Below, one piece after another: positions 16,964-25,948 of a stretch of 64,000 nucleotides of DNA. A program made the translations under genes and the position numbers. The stretch is from contig NZ_LT635539.1 in NCBI RefSeq assembly GCF_900120195.1, forward strand, positions 124,001-188,000, given 5' to 3'. Below the pieces are notes generated by a model. The model was not told the origin of the DNA. It saw only the letters and a program-made list of their open reading frames with translations, and did not search any database. Position 1 is the stretch's first letter. Each line of letters starts with the position of its first letter. The DNA comes from Blautia sp. Marseille-P3087. Its GTDB lineage: Bacteria > Bacillota > Clostridia > Lachnospirales > Lachnospiraceae.

Positions 16964-17845
16964 TCAAAAGGCATTGCACATATCTTCAGAAACCGGTGCA
17001 AGCAGGCACATAGGCTTATCAGTGACCGGATGTCGGAATTCCAGCTGAAGAGAGTGGAGAGGCTGACGTTTGAAGCAATCATATACCGGATGGTACAGAT
17101 AATCCGCAGGAAGCGGATGGCCGATGTATCCCATATGCACCCGAATTTGATGGGTGCGCCCGGTTTCAAGATGAATTTCCAGAAGAGAATGTTCGTTTTT
17201 GACTTCCAGTCGTTCATAGTGAGTGACAGCAGGTTCTCCGCGAAGAAAGTCTACATGCCGTTCAATAACTGAATCATCCACCCGACTGATCGGTGCAAAA
17301 ATTGTACCGTTTGGCGGGGTGATACCTTCAACGACCGCCAGATAAGTTCGTCTTATCTGGCGGTTTCTCATTTGTGTGGAGAGTACGGCGGCACTGAAGG
17401 CATTTTTGGCAAGAATCAGGGCCCCGGAGGTGTCGCGGTCGAGGCGGTTGATACATCGGAAAGGACTGTGCTCATCCTTTGCATCAAGATAAGCGGCAAC
17501 ACCGTTTGCCAGAGTATTCGTGTAGTTGCCGATGGAAGGATGTACCGGCATATCGGCAGGTTTGTTTATGACCAGGATATCTTCGTCTTCATAAAGAATG
17601 GAAAGCGGCATCGAAACAGGGACGATTCCGTCGGAATCAACAGTTTCCAGAAGACGGACCCGGAAATGATCTCCGGCCAGAAGCTGTTCTCTGCCGCCGA
17701 TCCGCTGACCGTTCCTTGTAAGAGCTTCTTTGTCAGCTTTCATAGAAGAGAGGATGTGTCTGGAAAATCCCTTCTTCCGAAGAAAGTCCAATACGGTCGT
17801 ACCATGTTCATTTTCTGTGATTTGATAATGAAAAATTCGATTCAT
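16964..17845 (-). CDS. RluA-family pseudouridine synthase
   Basis: A 293-residue protein. An N-terminal S4-like region (VLDFLRKKGFSRHILSSM) is followed by the catalytic domain: INKPADMPVHPS, NRLDRDTSGALILAKN with the catalytic Asp, and LETGRTHQIRVHMGYIGHPL. The usual HRLDxxTSG has Asn in place of His, a known tolerated change. It resembles RluD-type enzymes acting on 23S rRNA; the exact target site cannot be read. It converges on coaX with 2 bases between stops. Confidence 0.92.
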   Translation of the reverse strand: MNRIFHYQITENEHGTTVLDFLRKKGFSRHILSSMKADKEALTRNGQRIGGREQLLAGDHFRVRLLETVDSDGIVPVSMPLSILYEDEDILVINKPADMPVHPSIGNYTNTLANGVAAYLDAKDEHSPFRCINRLDRDTSGALILAKNAFSAAVLSTQMRNRQIRRTYLAVVEGITPPNGTIFAPISRVDDSVIERHVDFLRGEPAVTHYERLEVKNEHSLLEIHLETGRTHQIRVHMGYIGHPLPADYLYHPVYDCFKRQPLHSLQLEFRHPVTDKPMCLLAPVSEDMCNAF

Positions 17846-17879
17846 AATTCACCCCCGGATATCAATTTGTTTTATCAGA

Positions 17880-17908
17880 AGACTAGCACAGGTGAGGAAT
17901 TCTGTCAA
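17880..17908 (-). promoter_or_regulatory. Promoter of the pseudouridine synthase gene
   Basis: On the minus strand TTGACA (17908-17903), a 17-nt spacer and TAGTCT (17885-17880). Confidence 0.55.
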
Positions 17909-17954
17909 ATGGATGATTGTGCAAAAATGATAAAGAAAAGTGCAAGAAACGGGA

Positions 17955-17983
17955 TTGCATTTCGTGCGTAAACAAAGTATTCT
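17955..17983 (+). promoter_or_regulatory. Promoter of gnpA
   Basis: TTGCAT (17955-17960), a 17-nt spacer and TATTCT (17978-17983), followed by a ~50-base leader to the GGGGAGG ribosome site. No clear operator was seen. Confidence 0.5.
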
Positions 17984-18039
17984 ATAAGTATTGAAAATAA
18001 GTAAAAATACCAAAAGGCTTAGATGGGGAGGATATAAAA

Positions 18040-20211
18040 ATGGCAGCAGAAAAAGGACGTGTGACAATACCGACAGACCTTGATGTGATTAAGGAAACAC
18101 TGGATATTATGGGGGAATGGGGCGCAGATGCAATCCGTGACTGTGATGGAACCGAGTTTCCGCAGGAACTGAAAGATACCGGCGCAAAGATCTATGCAAC
18201 CTATTATACAACACGTAAAGACAATGCATGGGCGAAGGCACATCCGGAAGAAATCCAGCAGATGTATATTATGACTTCTTTTCATACAGCGGTGGAGGAA
18301 AAACTTGAAATTCATCTGATGGATCATCTGTACCCGGACATGCTCGCAGTCAATACTAGAGATGATATTTACAGATGGTGGGAAGTGATTGACCGTACGA
18401 CAGGTGAGACCGTGGAAAATAAAGACTGGTCTTACGATGCAGAGAGCGGAAATGTCGTGATCCATCCGGCGAAGAAATTCCACGAGTATACGGTAAGCTT
18501 TCTTGCATACATCATGTGGGACCCGGTACATATGTACAATGCAGTGGTAAATGAATGGAAGGATGTAGAGCCGCAGATCACTTTTGATGTACGCCAGCCT
18601 GCGACAAGAGCACATTCTCTGGAACGTCTCCGTCGTTATCTGGAAAGCCATGAATATGTTGATGTGGTACGTTTTACCACATTTTTCCATCAGTTTACAT
18701 TGATTTTTGATGAGATGGCAAGGGAAAAATATGTAGACTGGTTCGGTTATTCAGCTTCTGTAAGTCCGTATATCCTGGAACAGTTTGAAAAAGAAGTGGG
18801 GTATAAATTCCGCCCGGAATATATCATCGATCAGGGCTATATGAATAATACTTACCGTATTCCGTCAAAAGAATTTAAAGATTTTCAGGCTTTCCAGCGT
18901 CGTGAAGTAGCTGCACTTGCAAAAGAAATGGTAGATATTGTGCATGAATACGGAAGAGAAGCCATGATGTTCATGGGGGATCACTGGATCGGTATGGAAC
19001 CATTTATGGATGAGTTTGCATCCATCGGACTAGATGCAGTTGTCGGAAGCGTTGGAAACGGTGCAACACTGCGCCTTTTCAGTGATATTAAACATGTGAA
19101 ATACACAGAAGGAAGATTTTTGCCATATTTCTTCCCGGATACCTTCCATGAGGGTGGAGATCCGGTAAAAGAGGCAAAAATCAACTGGGTGACTGCAAGA
19201 CGTGCGATCCTTAGAAGTCCGATCCAGAGAATCGGTTACGGCGGATATCTGAAACTGGCAATCCAGTTCCCGGACTTTGTAGAATACATCAAGTCCGTGT
19301 GCCAGGAATTCCGTACATTATATGATAATATTCAGGGAACAACACCTTATTGTGTGAAAAAAGTAGCAGTTCTGAACTGCTGGGGAAAGATGCGTTCCTG
19401 GGGAAACCATATGGTACACCATGCAATCTACTACAAACAGAATTATTCTTATTTCGGAATCATTGAAGCGTTGAGCGGTGCACCGTTTGATGTATCTTTT
19501 ATCAGCTTTGATGACATCCGTGAAAATCCGGAGCTTCTGAAACAGTTTGATGTCGTTCTGAATGTTGGAGATGCAGATACCGCACAGAGCGGTGGTGAAA
19601 ACTGGATCGATGAGACGGTTATCACTGCAGTCAAAGAGTTTGTATACAACGGCGGCGGATTTATCGGTGTCGGAGAGCCGGCGGCACATCAGTGGCAGGG
19701 ACATTTCTTCCAGCTTGATGATGTACTTGGTGTCGAAGAAGAAAACGGTTTCAACCTCAATAAAGACAAATACAACTGGGAAGAACACAAGGATCATTTT
19801 ATCCTTGCAGACTGTGATGGAGAAGTAGACTTCGGAGAAGGTAAGAAAAATATTTATGCACTTGACAGAACCGAAATCCTGATCCAGAAAGACAATGAAG
19901 TACAGATGGCAGTCAGAAGCTTCGGAAAAGGCCGTGGTGTATATATCAGCGGACTTCCGTACAGCTTCAAAAACAGCCGTGTCCTGTACCGGGCAGTGCT
20001 CTGGTCAGCATCCGCAGAAGAAGAACTGCACTGCTGGTATTCAACCAATTACAATGTGGAAGTTCACGCATATGTAAAGAATGGTAAATATTGTGTTGTG
20101 AATAACACTTATGAGCCACAGGATACGACCGTATACAGAGGTGACGGCAGCAGTTTTGACCTGCATATGGAAGCAAATGAGATTAAGTGGTATGAGATCC
20201 AGGAGGGATGA
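18040..20211 (+). CDS. gnpA: 1,3-beta-galactosyl-N-acetylhexosamine phosphorylase (GH112)
   Basis: A 723-residue intracellular enzyme, full length for GH112. It phosphorolyses galacto-N-biose or lacto-N-biose, the core disaccharides of mucin O-glycans and milk oligosaccharides, to galactose-1-phosphate and the N-acetylhexosamine. The start GRVTIPTDLDVIKETL, the RFTTFFHQFTLIFDEMAREK block and MFMGDHWIGMEPF are family hallmarks; Asp314 in the last motif aligns with the known catalytic acid (Asp313 of the B. longum enzyme). A glutamine-amidotransferase-like domain (VGEPAAHQWQG) and a beta domain follow. There is no signal peptide. No sugar ABC transporter or N-acetylhexosamine kinase is nearby. 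The next gene, a secreted deacetylase, begins at its stop. Confidence 0.97.
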   Translation: MAAEKGRVTIPTDLDVIKETLDIMGEWGADAIRDCDGTEFPQELKDTGAKIYATYYTTRKDNAWAKAHPEEIQQMYIMTSFHTAVEEKLEIHLMDHLYPDMLAVNTRDDIYRWWEVIDRTTGETVENKDWSYDAESGNVVIHPAKKFHEYTVSFLAYIMWDPVHMYNAVVNEWKDVEPQITFDVRQPATRAHSLERLRRYLESHEYVDVVRFTTFFHQFTLIFDEMAREKYVDWFGYSASVSPYILEQFEKEVGYKFRPEYIIDQGYMNNTYRIPSKEFKDFQAFQRREVAALAKEMVDIVHEYGREAMMFMGDHWIGMEPFMDEFASIGLDAVVGSVGNGATLRLFSDIKHVKYTEGRFLPYFFPDTFHEGGDPVKEAKINWVTARRAILRSPIQRIGYGGYLKLAIQFPDFVEYIKSVCQEFRTLYDNIQGTTPYCVKKVAVLNCWGKMRSWGNHMVHHAIYYKQNYSYFGIIEALSGAPFDVSFISFDDIRENPELLKQFDVVLNVGDADTAQSGGENWIDETVITAVKEFVYNGGGFIGVGEPAAHQWQGHFFQLDDVLGVEEENGFNLNKDKYNWEEHKDHFILADCDGEVDFGEGKKNIYALDRTEILIQKDNEVQMAVRSFGKGRGVYISGLPYSFKNSRVLYRAVLWSASAEEELHCWYSTNYNVEVHAYVKNGKYCVVNNTYEPQDTTVYRGDGSSFDLHMEANEIKWYEIQEG

Positions 20212-20213
20212 GG

Positions 20214-21266
20214 GTGAAAAAGATATTTAAGAAGGGTATATTTGCTATTGGTCTGCTTTTCATAGCTATGACCATGCTGACTGTTCCGGCAGGGGCGGCT
20301 ACAGCGAAGTCAGCGCAGAATGGCTGGGTTCATGTCGGCAGAAATTATAAATACAAGCTGAACGGAAGATATGTGAAAAACAGAATCCAGAGGATTGGAA
20401 ACAGTTATTACTATTTTGACCGGCAGGGCAATCGCCAGACCGGACTTCAGAAGTATCAGAATTTCCAGTATTATTTTCTGAAAAACGGAAAAATGGTCCG
20501 GAATCATTATATAACAATATCCGGGCAGAAATATTACGTGTTCAGAAATGGTAAAATCAGAAAAAACTGCTGGTATAATGGCAAATATTATAACAGTAAG
20601 GGGAAACTTGTACGTAATGCAGTGACGTACAATGCTTCCACCAGGGGAAGAATCAACAAAAGAATCCTGGATGAGCAGAGACTTGCGAATTGTTCCAATC
20701 TGATGATCGTTGCGCATCCGGATGATGAGACACTGTGGGGCGGTGCTCATTTAAGCGACGGAGGCTGGTTTGTTGTCTGTCTGACAAACGGATATAATGA
20801 GGTAAGAGAGGCTGAATTTCAGAGAGCAATGAAAGCCTGGAGATGTAAGGGGATCATATTGAGATATCCGGATGTGCGAGGAGGAAAGCGTTCCGACTGG
20901 AAAGACTTCAGAAAAAATATTGCAAAAGACATTGATACGGTCTTACAGTACAAACGCTGGAGGACAGTAGTCACTCATAATCCGGATGGTGAATATGGAC
21001 ATATTCACCACAAACTGACAAACAAGATTGTTACAGAATGCTATTACAAAAACAGTTATAACAGCAATTTCTATTACTTTGGAAAATTCTACTGGAATAA
21101 TGCACTGAACCAGAAGAAAGGTTCGCTGCGCCAGATTTCCGGACAAAAGGCAAAGCGGAAACAGCAGATCGCCCGGCGGGTATATGTATCACAAAAAATA
21201 GCAGTGGATATGTATGAACATATGATACCATATGAGAACTGGGTAAGAGCTGAAAACTGGAATTAA
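20214..21266 (+). CDS. Secreted PIG-L deacetylase with N-terminal cell-wall-binding repeats
   Basis: A 350-residue protein. GTG 20214 is chosen because AGGAGG (20201-20206) is well spaced for it; ATG 20208 overlaps the gnpA stop but would be too close. A signal peptide (FAIGLLFIAMTMLTVPAGA) is followed by several short aromatic repeats like choline/glucan-binding repeats (NSYYYFDRQGNRQTGLQ, FQYYFLKNGKMVRN). The C-terminal domain is PIG-L type, with AHPDDETLWGG (AHPDDE metal motif) and the second metal site NPDGEYGHIHH. It should N-deacetylate a GlcNAc-containing extracellular glycan. It is cotranscribed with gnpA and ends at a terminator. Confidence 0.88.
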   Translation: MKKIFKKGIFAIGLLFIAMTMLTVPAGAATAKSAQNGWVHVGRNYKYKLNGRYVKNRIQRIGNSYYYFDRQGNRQTGLQKYQNFQYYFLKNGKMVRNHYITISGQKYYVFRNGKIRKNCWYNGKYYNSKGKLVRNAVTYNASTRGRINKRILDEQRLANCSNLMIVAHPDDETLWGGAHLSDGGWFVVCLTNGYNEVREAEFQRAMKAWRCKGIILRYPDVRGGKRSDWKDFRKNIAKDIDTVLQYKRWRTVVTHNPDGEYGHIHHKLTNKIVTECYYKNSYNSNFYYFGKFYWNNALNQKKGSLRQISGQKAKRKQQIARRVYVSQKIAVDMYEHMIPYENWVRAENWN

Positions 21267-21271
21267 TGTGG

Positions 21272-21317
21272 ACGGCATCTGACTGTCATCCGAAAGGATG
21301 ACAGCAGGTGCCGTTTT
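21272..21317 (+). terminator. Intrinsic terminator after the PIG-L gene
   Basis: A two-part stem: ACGGCATCTG with CAGGTGCCGT outside and CTGTCATCC-gaaa-GGATGACAG inside, followed by TTTT. Confidence 0.8.
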
Positions 21318-21338
21318 GAGGGACAGGAGAAGATACTT

Positions 21339-22334
21339 ATGAAAAATAGAATTAAGTTTTTAGATATTGCAAAGGGAATTGCAATTTTAGCAATTATTGC
21401 AGGTCATACAGGACCAGATTGGGTTAAACAATTTGTTTTTACGTTTCATGTACCAGTTTTCTTTATTATAAGCGGTTATTTTCTTAAAGAAGGGAATGAT
21501 GTGGTATTTGTAAAAAAGAAATTAAAACAATTGTTAACACCGTACGTATTTGGGTGCTGTGGTATTGTGTTGGGAAATATTATAAAGGGAATGGTGTATA
21601 AACAGAGTATAGATCAACTGTTACATATTGCAAAGACATGGATTTTGGCATCATTATATGGAAGCGGAACGATTGAATATTCAGGTCTGTTTTATGCAAG
21701 AAGAATTGGAGCACTATGGTTTTTGCCAGCACTATTCTTTGCAATGATTATTGTCCAGTATTCTATTAAGAAACCATATGGCTATTTATATATTATAATA
21801 TGTTCCTATGTGGGATATAAAACGACAAATATGTTTTGGCTCCCACTGAGTATTCAGGCAGGAATGTTTGCATCAATTTTTGTATACATAGGATATATGG
21901 CAAAAAAACAGGCGATTTTCAGTAAAGATATATCATGGGCTACAGTTGGGGGGGCATTCAGCATCTGGATAATATGTATTTTTTATGGCGGAAAATTCTA
22001 TCTGGTGAGAAACTACTGTGGAAATGGTATGTTGGATATTTTGGGAGGAATAACAGGAAGTTATGTGATTTTTTTAACATGCAGATTTGTTGAACAGCAT
22101 ATGGAAAAAATGGCAGTAATGTTAACTTTTTTTGGATGCAATTCACTAGTTGCCCTTTGTATCCATACGTTTGATCTGGATGTGATTTCATGGGAATCAA
22201 TTATTTTATTTGGAAAACAAACTCTAAGGATTTCTGAAAATAGAGTATTATATATTTTGTTAGCATGTCGACTCATAATATATTCAGTTATAATTGCAGG
22301 TGCGAATAAAATTGCTTTATATAAAAGAAAGTAA
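21339..22334 (+). CDS. Membrane acyltransferase (Acyltransferase_3 family)
   Basis: A 331-residue protein of about ten hydrophobic segments. The start RIKFLDIAKGIAILAIIAGH contains the conserved His of family-3 acyltransferases, and FTFHVPVFFIISGYF follows, as in surface polysaccharide O-acetyltransferases. The gene is visibly AT-rich compared with gnpA upstream and glf downstream, which suggests acquisition from another source. It probably acetylates a surface glycan; the acceptor is unknown. Confidence 0.8.
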   Translation: MKNRIKFLDIAKGIAILAIIAGHTGPDWVKQFVFTFHVPVFFIISGYFLKEGNDVVFVKKKLKQLLTPYVFGCCGIVLGNIIKGMVYKQSIDQLLHIAKTWILASLYGSGTIEYSGLFYARRIGALWFLPALFFAMIIVQYSIKKPYGYLYIIICSYVGYKTTNMFWLPLSIQAGMFASIFVYIGYMAKKQAIFSKDISWATVGGAFSIWIICIFYGGKFYLVRNYCGNGMLDILGGITGSYVIFLTCRFVEQHMEKMAVMLTFFGCNSLVALCIHTFDLDVISWESIILFGKQTLRISENRVLYILLACRLIIYSVIIAGANKIALYKRK

Positions 22335-22384
22335 AATGCATTTATGGTTAGTATAAACACATGGAACAAAGGAGTAAGTGGGAG

Positions 22385-22438
22385 AGGATAATATTGCTTC
22401 AATTTTTTTGTAGGATAATATTGCTTCAATTTTTTTTT
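22385..22438. repeat. Two tandem 27-base direct repeats
   Basis: The unit AGGATAATATTGCTTCAATT plus a T-run occurs at 22385 and again at 22412, in the gap between the acyltransferase and glycosyltransferase genes. It is probably a local duplication; only two copies exist. Confidence 0.8.
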
Positions 22439-22505
22439 GTTTAAAAAACTTGATTTATATGATAAGATAGAAATAGCGTACAAATTCAAATAATGGAGGA
22501 AGGAA

Positions 22506-24644
22506 ATGGAAGTCAAAGTATCAGTGATTATTCCGGTTTATAATGTTGAGAAATATCTTCGAGAATGTATAGACAGTATTTTAAATCAGACACTTCATGA
22601 ATTGGAATTGATTTGCGTAGATGATGGTTCTACAGATGGATCACTAGAAATATTGCAGACATATGAAAAGAAAGACAACAGAGTAACTGTACTTACACAG
22701 CATAATCAGGGGGCTGGAGCAGCCAGAAATAAAGGACTGCAGATTGCAAAGGGAGAATATCTTTCATTTCTTGATGCAGATGATTTTTTTGCACCGGGTA
22801 TGCTTGAAGAAGCGTATAGAAAATGTAAATCAGTTAGTGCTGATGTTTGTGTATATCAGGTTTTACGGTATGATGATACCACCAAGAAAACCTGGTTTGA
22901 TAAAGGATCATTTCGAAAAGAATTTGCACCGAATAAAGAGGTGTTTTCATATAAGGATATGCCGGATCACATTTTGGATTCTTTTCAGAACTGGGCATGG
23001 AATAAGCTCATCAGTCATGAACTGGTTAAAAAATATGATCTTAAATTTCAGGAAATATTCCGGACAAATGACTTACTTTTTGTAGCATCATGTATGATCC
23101 TGGCAGAGAGAATTACACTTCTTGAAAAGAAACTGGTATATTATCGTGTTGGAATGAAAAATAATTGCCAGGCCACAAATTATAAATTCCCATTGGATTT
23201 TTTGCATGCTTTTTATGCAGTGAGAGAATTTCTCGAAAAAAATAATGTATATGTGCAGGTTGAAAAGAGTTTTGTAAATAAAGCTGTATCGGGCTGTGTG
23301 TACAATTTAGATTCAATACGTGACAGTCACGCGAGAAAAGTATTATATGATGAACTGAAAAAAGAAGGATTTGACAGGTTAGGAATTAGCGGAAAAGATA
23401 AAGAATACTTCTATGATGAGAAAATTTATAAAAAATATCAGGAGATTTGTATGAATAGTTTTGAAAATTATGAAATTTTAAATGGATCTGAGCCGAAAAA
23501 AAGAAAATATTTACAGGAAAAATTTCTTGTAAAAACAGAAAAACCAAAGGTTTCTATTATTGTTCCAATATATAACGTGGAAGATTACCTTGTTGAATGT
23601 ATGGAAAGTGTTGTACGTCAGACACTGGAAGATATTGAAATTATTTGTATCAATGATGGCTCAACAGATCACTCTTTGGAAATTTTGCAGAAATATGCAG
23701 AAATGGATTCTCGTATTATTGTTGTTGATAAAAAGAATGAGGGATACGGCATTGGCATGAACATAGGGCTGGATCGTGCTACTGGTGAGTATGTCGGAAT
23801 AGTAGAACCAGATGATTACGTGCCGCTGAATATGTATGAGGATCTTTATCTGAAAGCGAAAGAGTACGAACTTGATTTTGTTAAAGCAGATTTTTATCGG
23901 TTTAAAACCGCAGAAAATGGAAATATGGAATGCGTATATAATCATCTTACTATGCTTAAAGAAAAATATAATGTGGTATTTGATCCGAGTAATGAACCGG
24001 AAGCGTTAAGATATGTGATGAATACGTGGAGCGGTATTTATAGAAATGAATTCCTTCGAAAATATAATATACGTCATCACGAAACACCGGGAGCATCTTT
24101 TCAGGATAATGGTTTCTGGATTCAGACTTTCTGTTTTGCGAAAAGGGCTATGATTTTGGACAAACCATATTATATGAATCGCCGTGATAATCCGAATTCG
24201 TCAGTAAACAGTCCGGAAAAAGTATATTGCATGAATGAGGAATACAAATATATTAAAGCGATTCTCAGTAAAGATCCTGAATTATGGGATAGATTTAAAG
24301 GATATTATTCTTTGAAAAAATTCCAGAATTATATTTTTACTCTTAATCGAATTAATGTCAGATTCAAGAAACAGTATGTTGAAGATATTCATAAGGAGCT
24401 TACAGAAGCTGAAAAAATTGGCGAGCTTGACAGGGAGATTTTTCCAGATGCAGACAGAGAGCGATTGGATTTACTTCTTGCTGATCCGGAACTCTTTTAT
24501 GTGTCATACTGTTCAAATACAAATGCTAAAATGAAAAAGCGCGTAGAAGAACTGGAAAATTCAACCACATGGAAAGTTGGACGTGTGATTACATGCATTC
24601 CAAGAAAAATAAAAAAGACTGTAAAGAAAAGCGGAAAGAAATGA
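22506..24644 (+). CDS. Glycosyltransferase with two family-2 domains
   Basis: A 712-residue cytoplasmic protein. Domain 1 (about 5-230) has VSVIIPVYNVEKYL, CVDDGSTDGS and the nucleotide-sugar DXD in FLDADDFF. Domain 2 (about 348-570) repeats the pattern (VSIIVPIYNVEDYL, CINDGSTDHS) with VEPDDY in the DXD position. The two domains could add two different sugars or alternate. The C-terminus ends in the tail ENSTTWKVGRVITCIPRKIK, which recurs in the product of the gene at 42458. The body is AT-rich like the preceding acyltransferase gene. Substrates are unknown; the neighbouring glf suggests galactofuranose may be one. Confidence 0.88.
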   Translation: MEVKVSVIIPVYNVEKYLRECIDSILNQTLHELELICVDDGSTDGSLEILQTYEKKDNRVTVLTQHNQGAGAARNKGLQIAKGEYLSFLDADDFFAPGMLEEAYRKCKSVSADVCVYQVLRYDDTTKKTWFDKGSFRKEFAPNKEVFSYKDMPDHILDSFQNWAWNKLISHELVKKYDLKFQEIFRTNDLLFVASCMILAERITLLEKKLVYYRVGMKNNCQATNYKFPLDFLHAFYAVREFLEKNNVYVQVEKSFVNKAVSGCVYNLDSIRDSHARKVLYDELKKEGFDRLGISGKDKEYFYDEKIYKKYQEICMNSFENYEILNGSEPKKRKYLQEKFLVKTEKPKVSIIVPIYNVEDYLVECMESVVRQTLEDIEIICINDGSTDHSLEILQKYAEMDSRIIVVDKKNEGYGIGMNIGLDRATGEYVGIVEPDDYVPLNMYEDLYLKAKEYELDFVKADFYRFKTAENGNMECVYNHLTMLKEKYNVVFDPSNEPEALRYVMNTWSGIYRNEFLRKYNIRHHETPGASFQDNGFWIQTFCFAKRAMILDKPYYMNRRDNPNSSVNSPEKVYCMNEEYKYIKAILSKDPELWDRFKGYYSLKKFQNYIFTLNRINVRFKKQYVEDIHKELTEAEKIGELDREIFPDADRERLDLLLADPELFYVSYCSNTNAKMKKRVEELENSTTWKVGRVITCIPRKIKKTVKKSGKK

Positions 24645-24781
24645 TGATATAAAAAACAGACACATCAGTTGGCTGAAAAAAATTAATCATTTAAGTAATG
24701 ACCTGAATAAGATGAAACAGGAAATTCAGAAACAGGAATGACAGGTGTTAGTATTGGAAATTTTGCAGGAGGATTGGTTTT
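24645..24781 (+). other. Gap with a short coding-like remnant before glf
   Basis: One frame ending in a TGA at about 24739-24741 reads RHISWLKKINHLSNDLNKMK, then EIQKQE, a coiled-coil-like peptide without a proper start codon or ribosome site. It may be the 3' end of a decayed gene. GCAGGAGG at 24766-24773 is the ribosome site of glf. Confidence 0.3.
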
Positions 24782-25906
24782 ATGAACAATCATTATGATT
24801 ATCTGGTAGTTGGTGCAGGACTGTATGGTTCGGTATTTGCACATGAAGCAAAAAAGGCAGGCAAATCTGTTCTGGTGATCGACAAACGACCGAACATTGC
24901 CGGAAATGTTTTTACAGAAGATATAGAGGGAATTCATGTGCACAAGTATGGCGCACATATTTTCCATACAAATAATAAAAAAGTCTGGAACTATATTACT
25001 CAGTTTGCAGAGTTTAACCGCTTTACAAACAGTCCGGTAGCGAATTATCATGGAGAACTCTATTCACTCCCGTTCAATATGTACACATTTAATAAAATGT
25101 GGGGTGTTGTGACACCGGAAGAGGCAGAAGCCAAAATTGAAGAGCAGAAGAGAGAAGCAGGAATCACTGAACCGAAGAACCTGGAAGAACAGGCAATTTC
25201 TCTTGTGGGAAAGGATATCTTTGAGAAACTGATCAAAGGTTATACGGAGAAGCAGTGGGGACGTGACTGTAAAGACCTTCCGGCATTTATTATCAAACGT
25301 CTTCCGGTAAGACTGACTTTTGATAATAACTACTTTAATGCACTTTATCAGGGAATCCCGGTAGGTGGATATACACAGATGGTTGCCAACATGCTGGATG
25401 GTGTGGAAGTGCGTCTTGAAGAAGATTATCTGGAGAAAAAAGCAGAGTATGATGCACTTGCGGATAAAGTAATCTATACAGGTCCGATCGATGCATATTT
25501 TGGATATTCCATGGGATATCTGGAATATCGTTCTGTACGTTTTGAGACAGAACTTCTGGACAAACCGAATTTCCAGGGAAATGCGGCAGTCAATTATACG
25601 GACAGAGAGACACCATGGACAAGGATCATTGAACATAAATGGTTTGAGTTTGGCAGGGATGCAGAAGGCAATGATCTGCCGAAGACTGTGATCAGCCGTG
25701 AGTACAGTTCCGAATGGAAACCGGGAGATGAACCATATTATCCTGTGAATGATGAAAAGAACGGTGCACTCTATGAGAAATACAAAGAGCTTGCACAGGC
25801 GGAAAAACATGTGGTATTTGGCGGAAGACTGGGTGAATACAAATATTATGATATGGATGCGGTGATTGCATCTGCACTTGATATGTGTGAGAAGGAACTG
25901 GCATAA
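24782..25906 (+). CDS. glf: UDP-galactopyranose mutase
   Basis: A 374-residue flavoenzyme. It has an N-terminal FAD-binding DYLVVGAGLYGSVFAHEA, then IDKRPNIAGN, HKYGAHIFHTNNKKVW, KGYTEKQWGRDC and a C-terminal GRLGEYKYYDMD, all signatures of Glf. It converts UDP-galactopyranose to UDP-galactofuranose, the donor for galactofuranose in cell-surface polysaccharides. Base usage returns to the genome-typical look here. It shows that the surrounding glycan cluster makes a galactofuranose-bearing polymer. Confidence 0.97.
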   Translation: MNNHYDYLVVGAGLYGSVFAHEAKKAGKSVLVIDKRPNIAGNVFTEDIEGIHVHKYGAHIFHTNNKKVWNYITQFAEFNRFTNSPVANYHGELYSLPFNMYTFNKMWGVVTPEEAEAKIEEQKREAGITEPKNLEEQAISLVGKDIFEKLIKGYTEKQWGRDCKDLPAFIIKRLPVRLTFDNNYFNALYQGIPVGGYTQMVANMLDGVEVRLEEDYLEKKAEYDALADKVIYTGPIDAYFGYSMGYLEYRSVRFETELLDKPNFQGNAAVNYTDRETPWTRIIEHKWFEFGRDAEGNDLPKTVISREYSSEWKPGDEPYYPVNDEKNGALYEKYKELAQAEKHVVFGGRLGEYKYYDMDAVIASALDMCEKELA

Positions 25907-25948
25907 ATATAAAACCAGCCGCATGCCAGAAATGAAAGAGGAGAGTTT

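Noticed and set aside
22385-22438. Two 27-base repeats as a CRISPR or insertion-site duplication
   Set aside because: Only two adjacent copies with no spacer and no element between them; simple tandem duplication fits.
25064-25924. A 286-codon minus-strand open frame opposite glf
   Set aside because: glf is certain on the plus strand; the antisense frame has no family signature.
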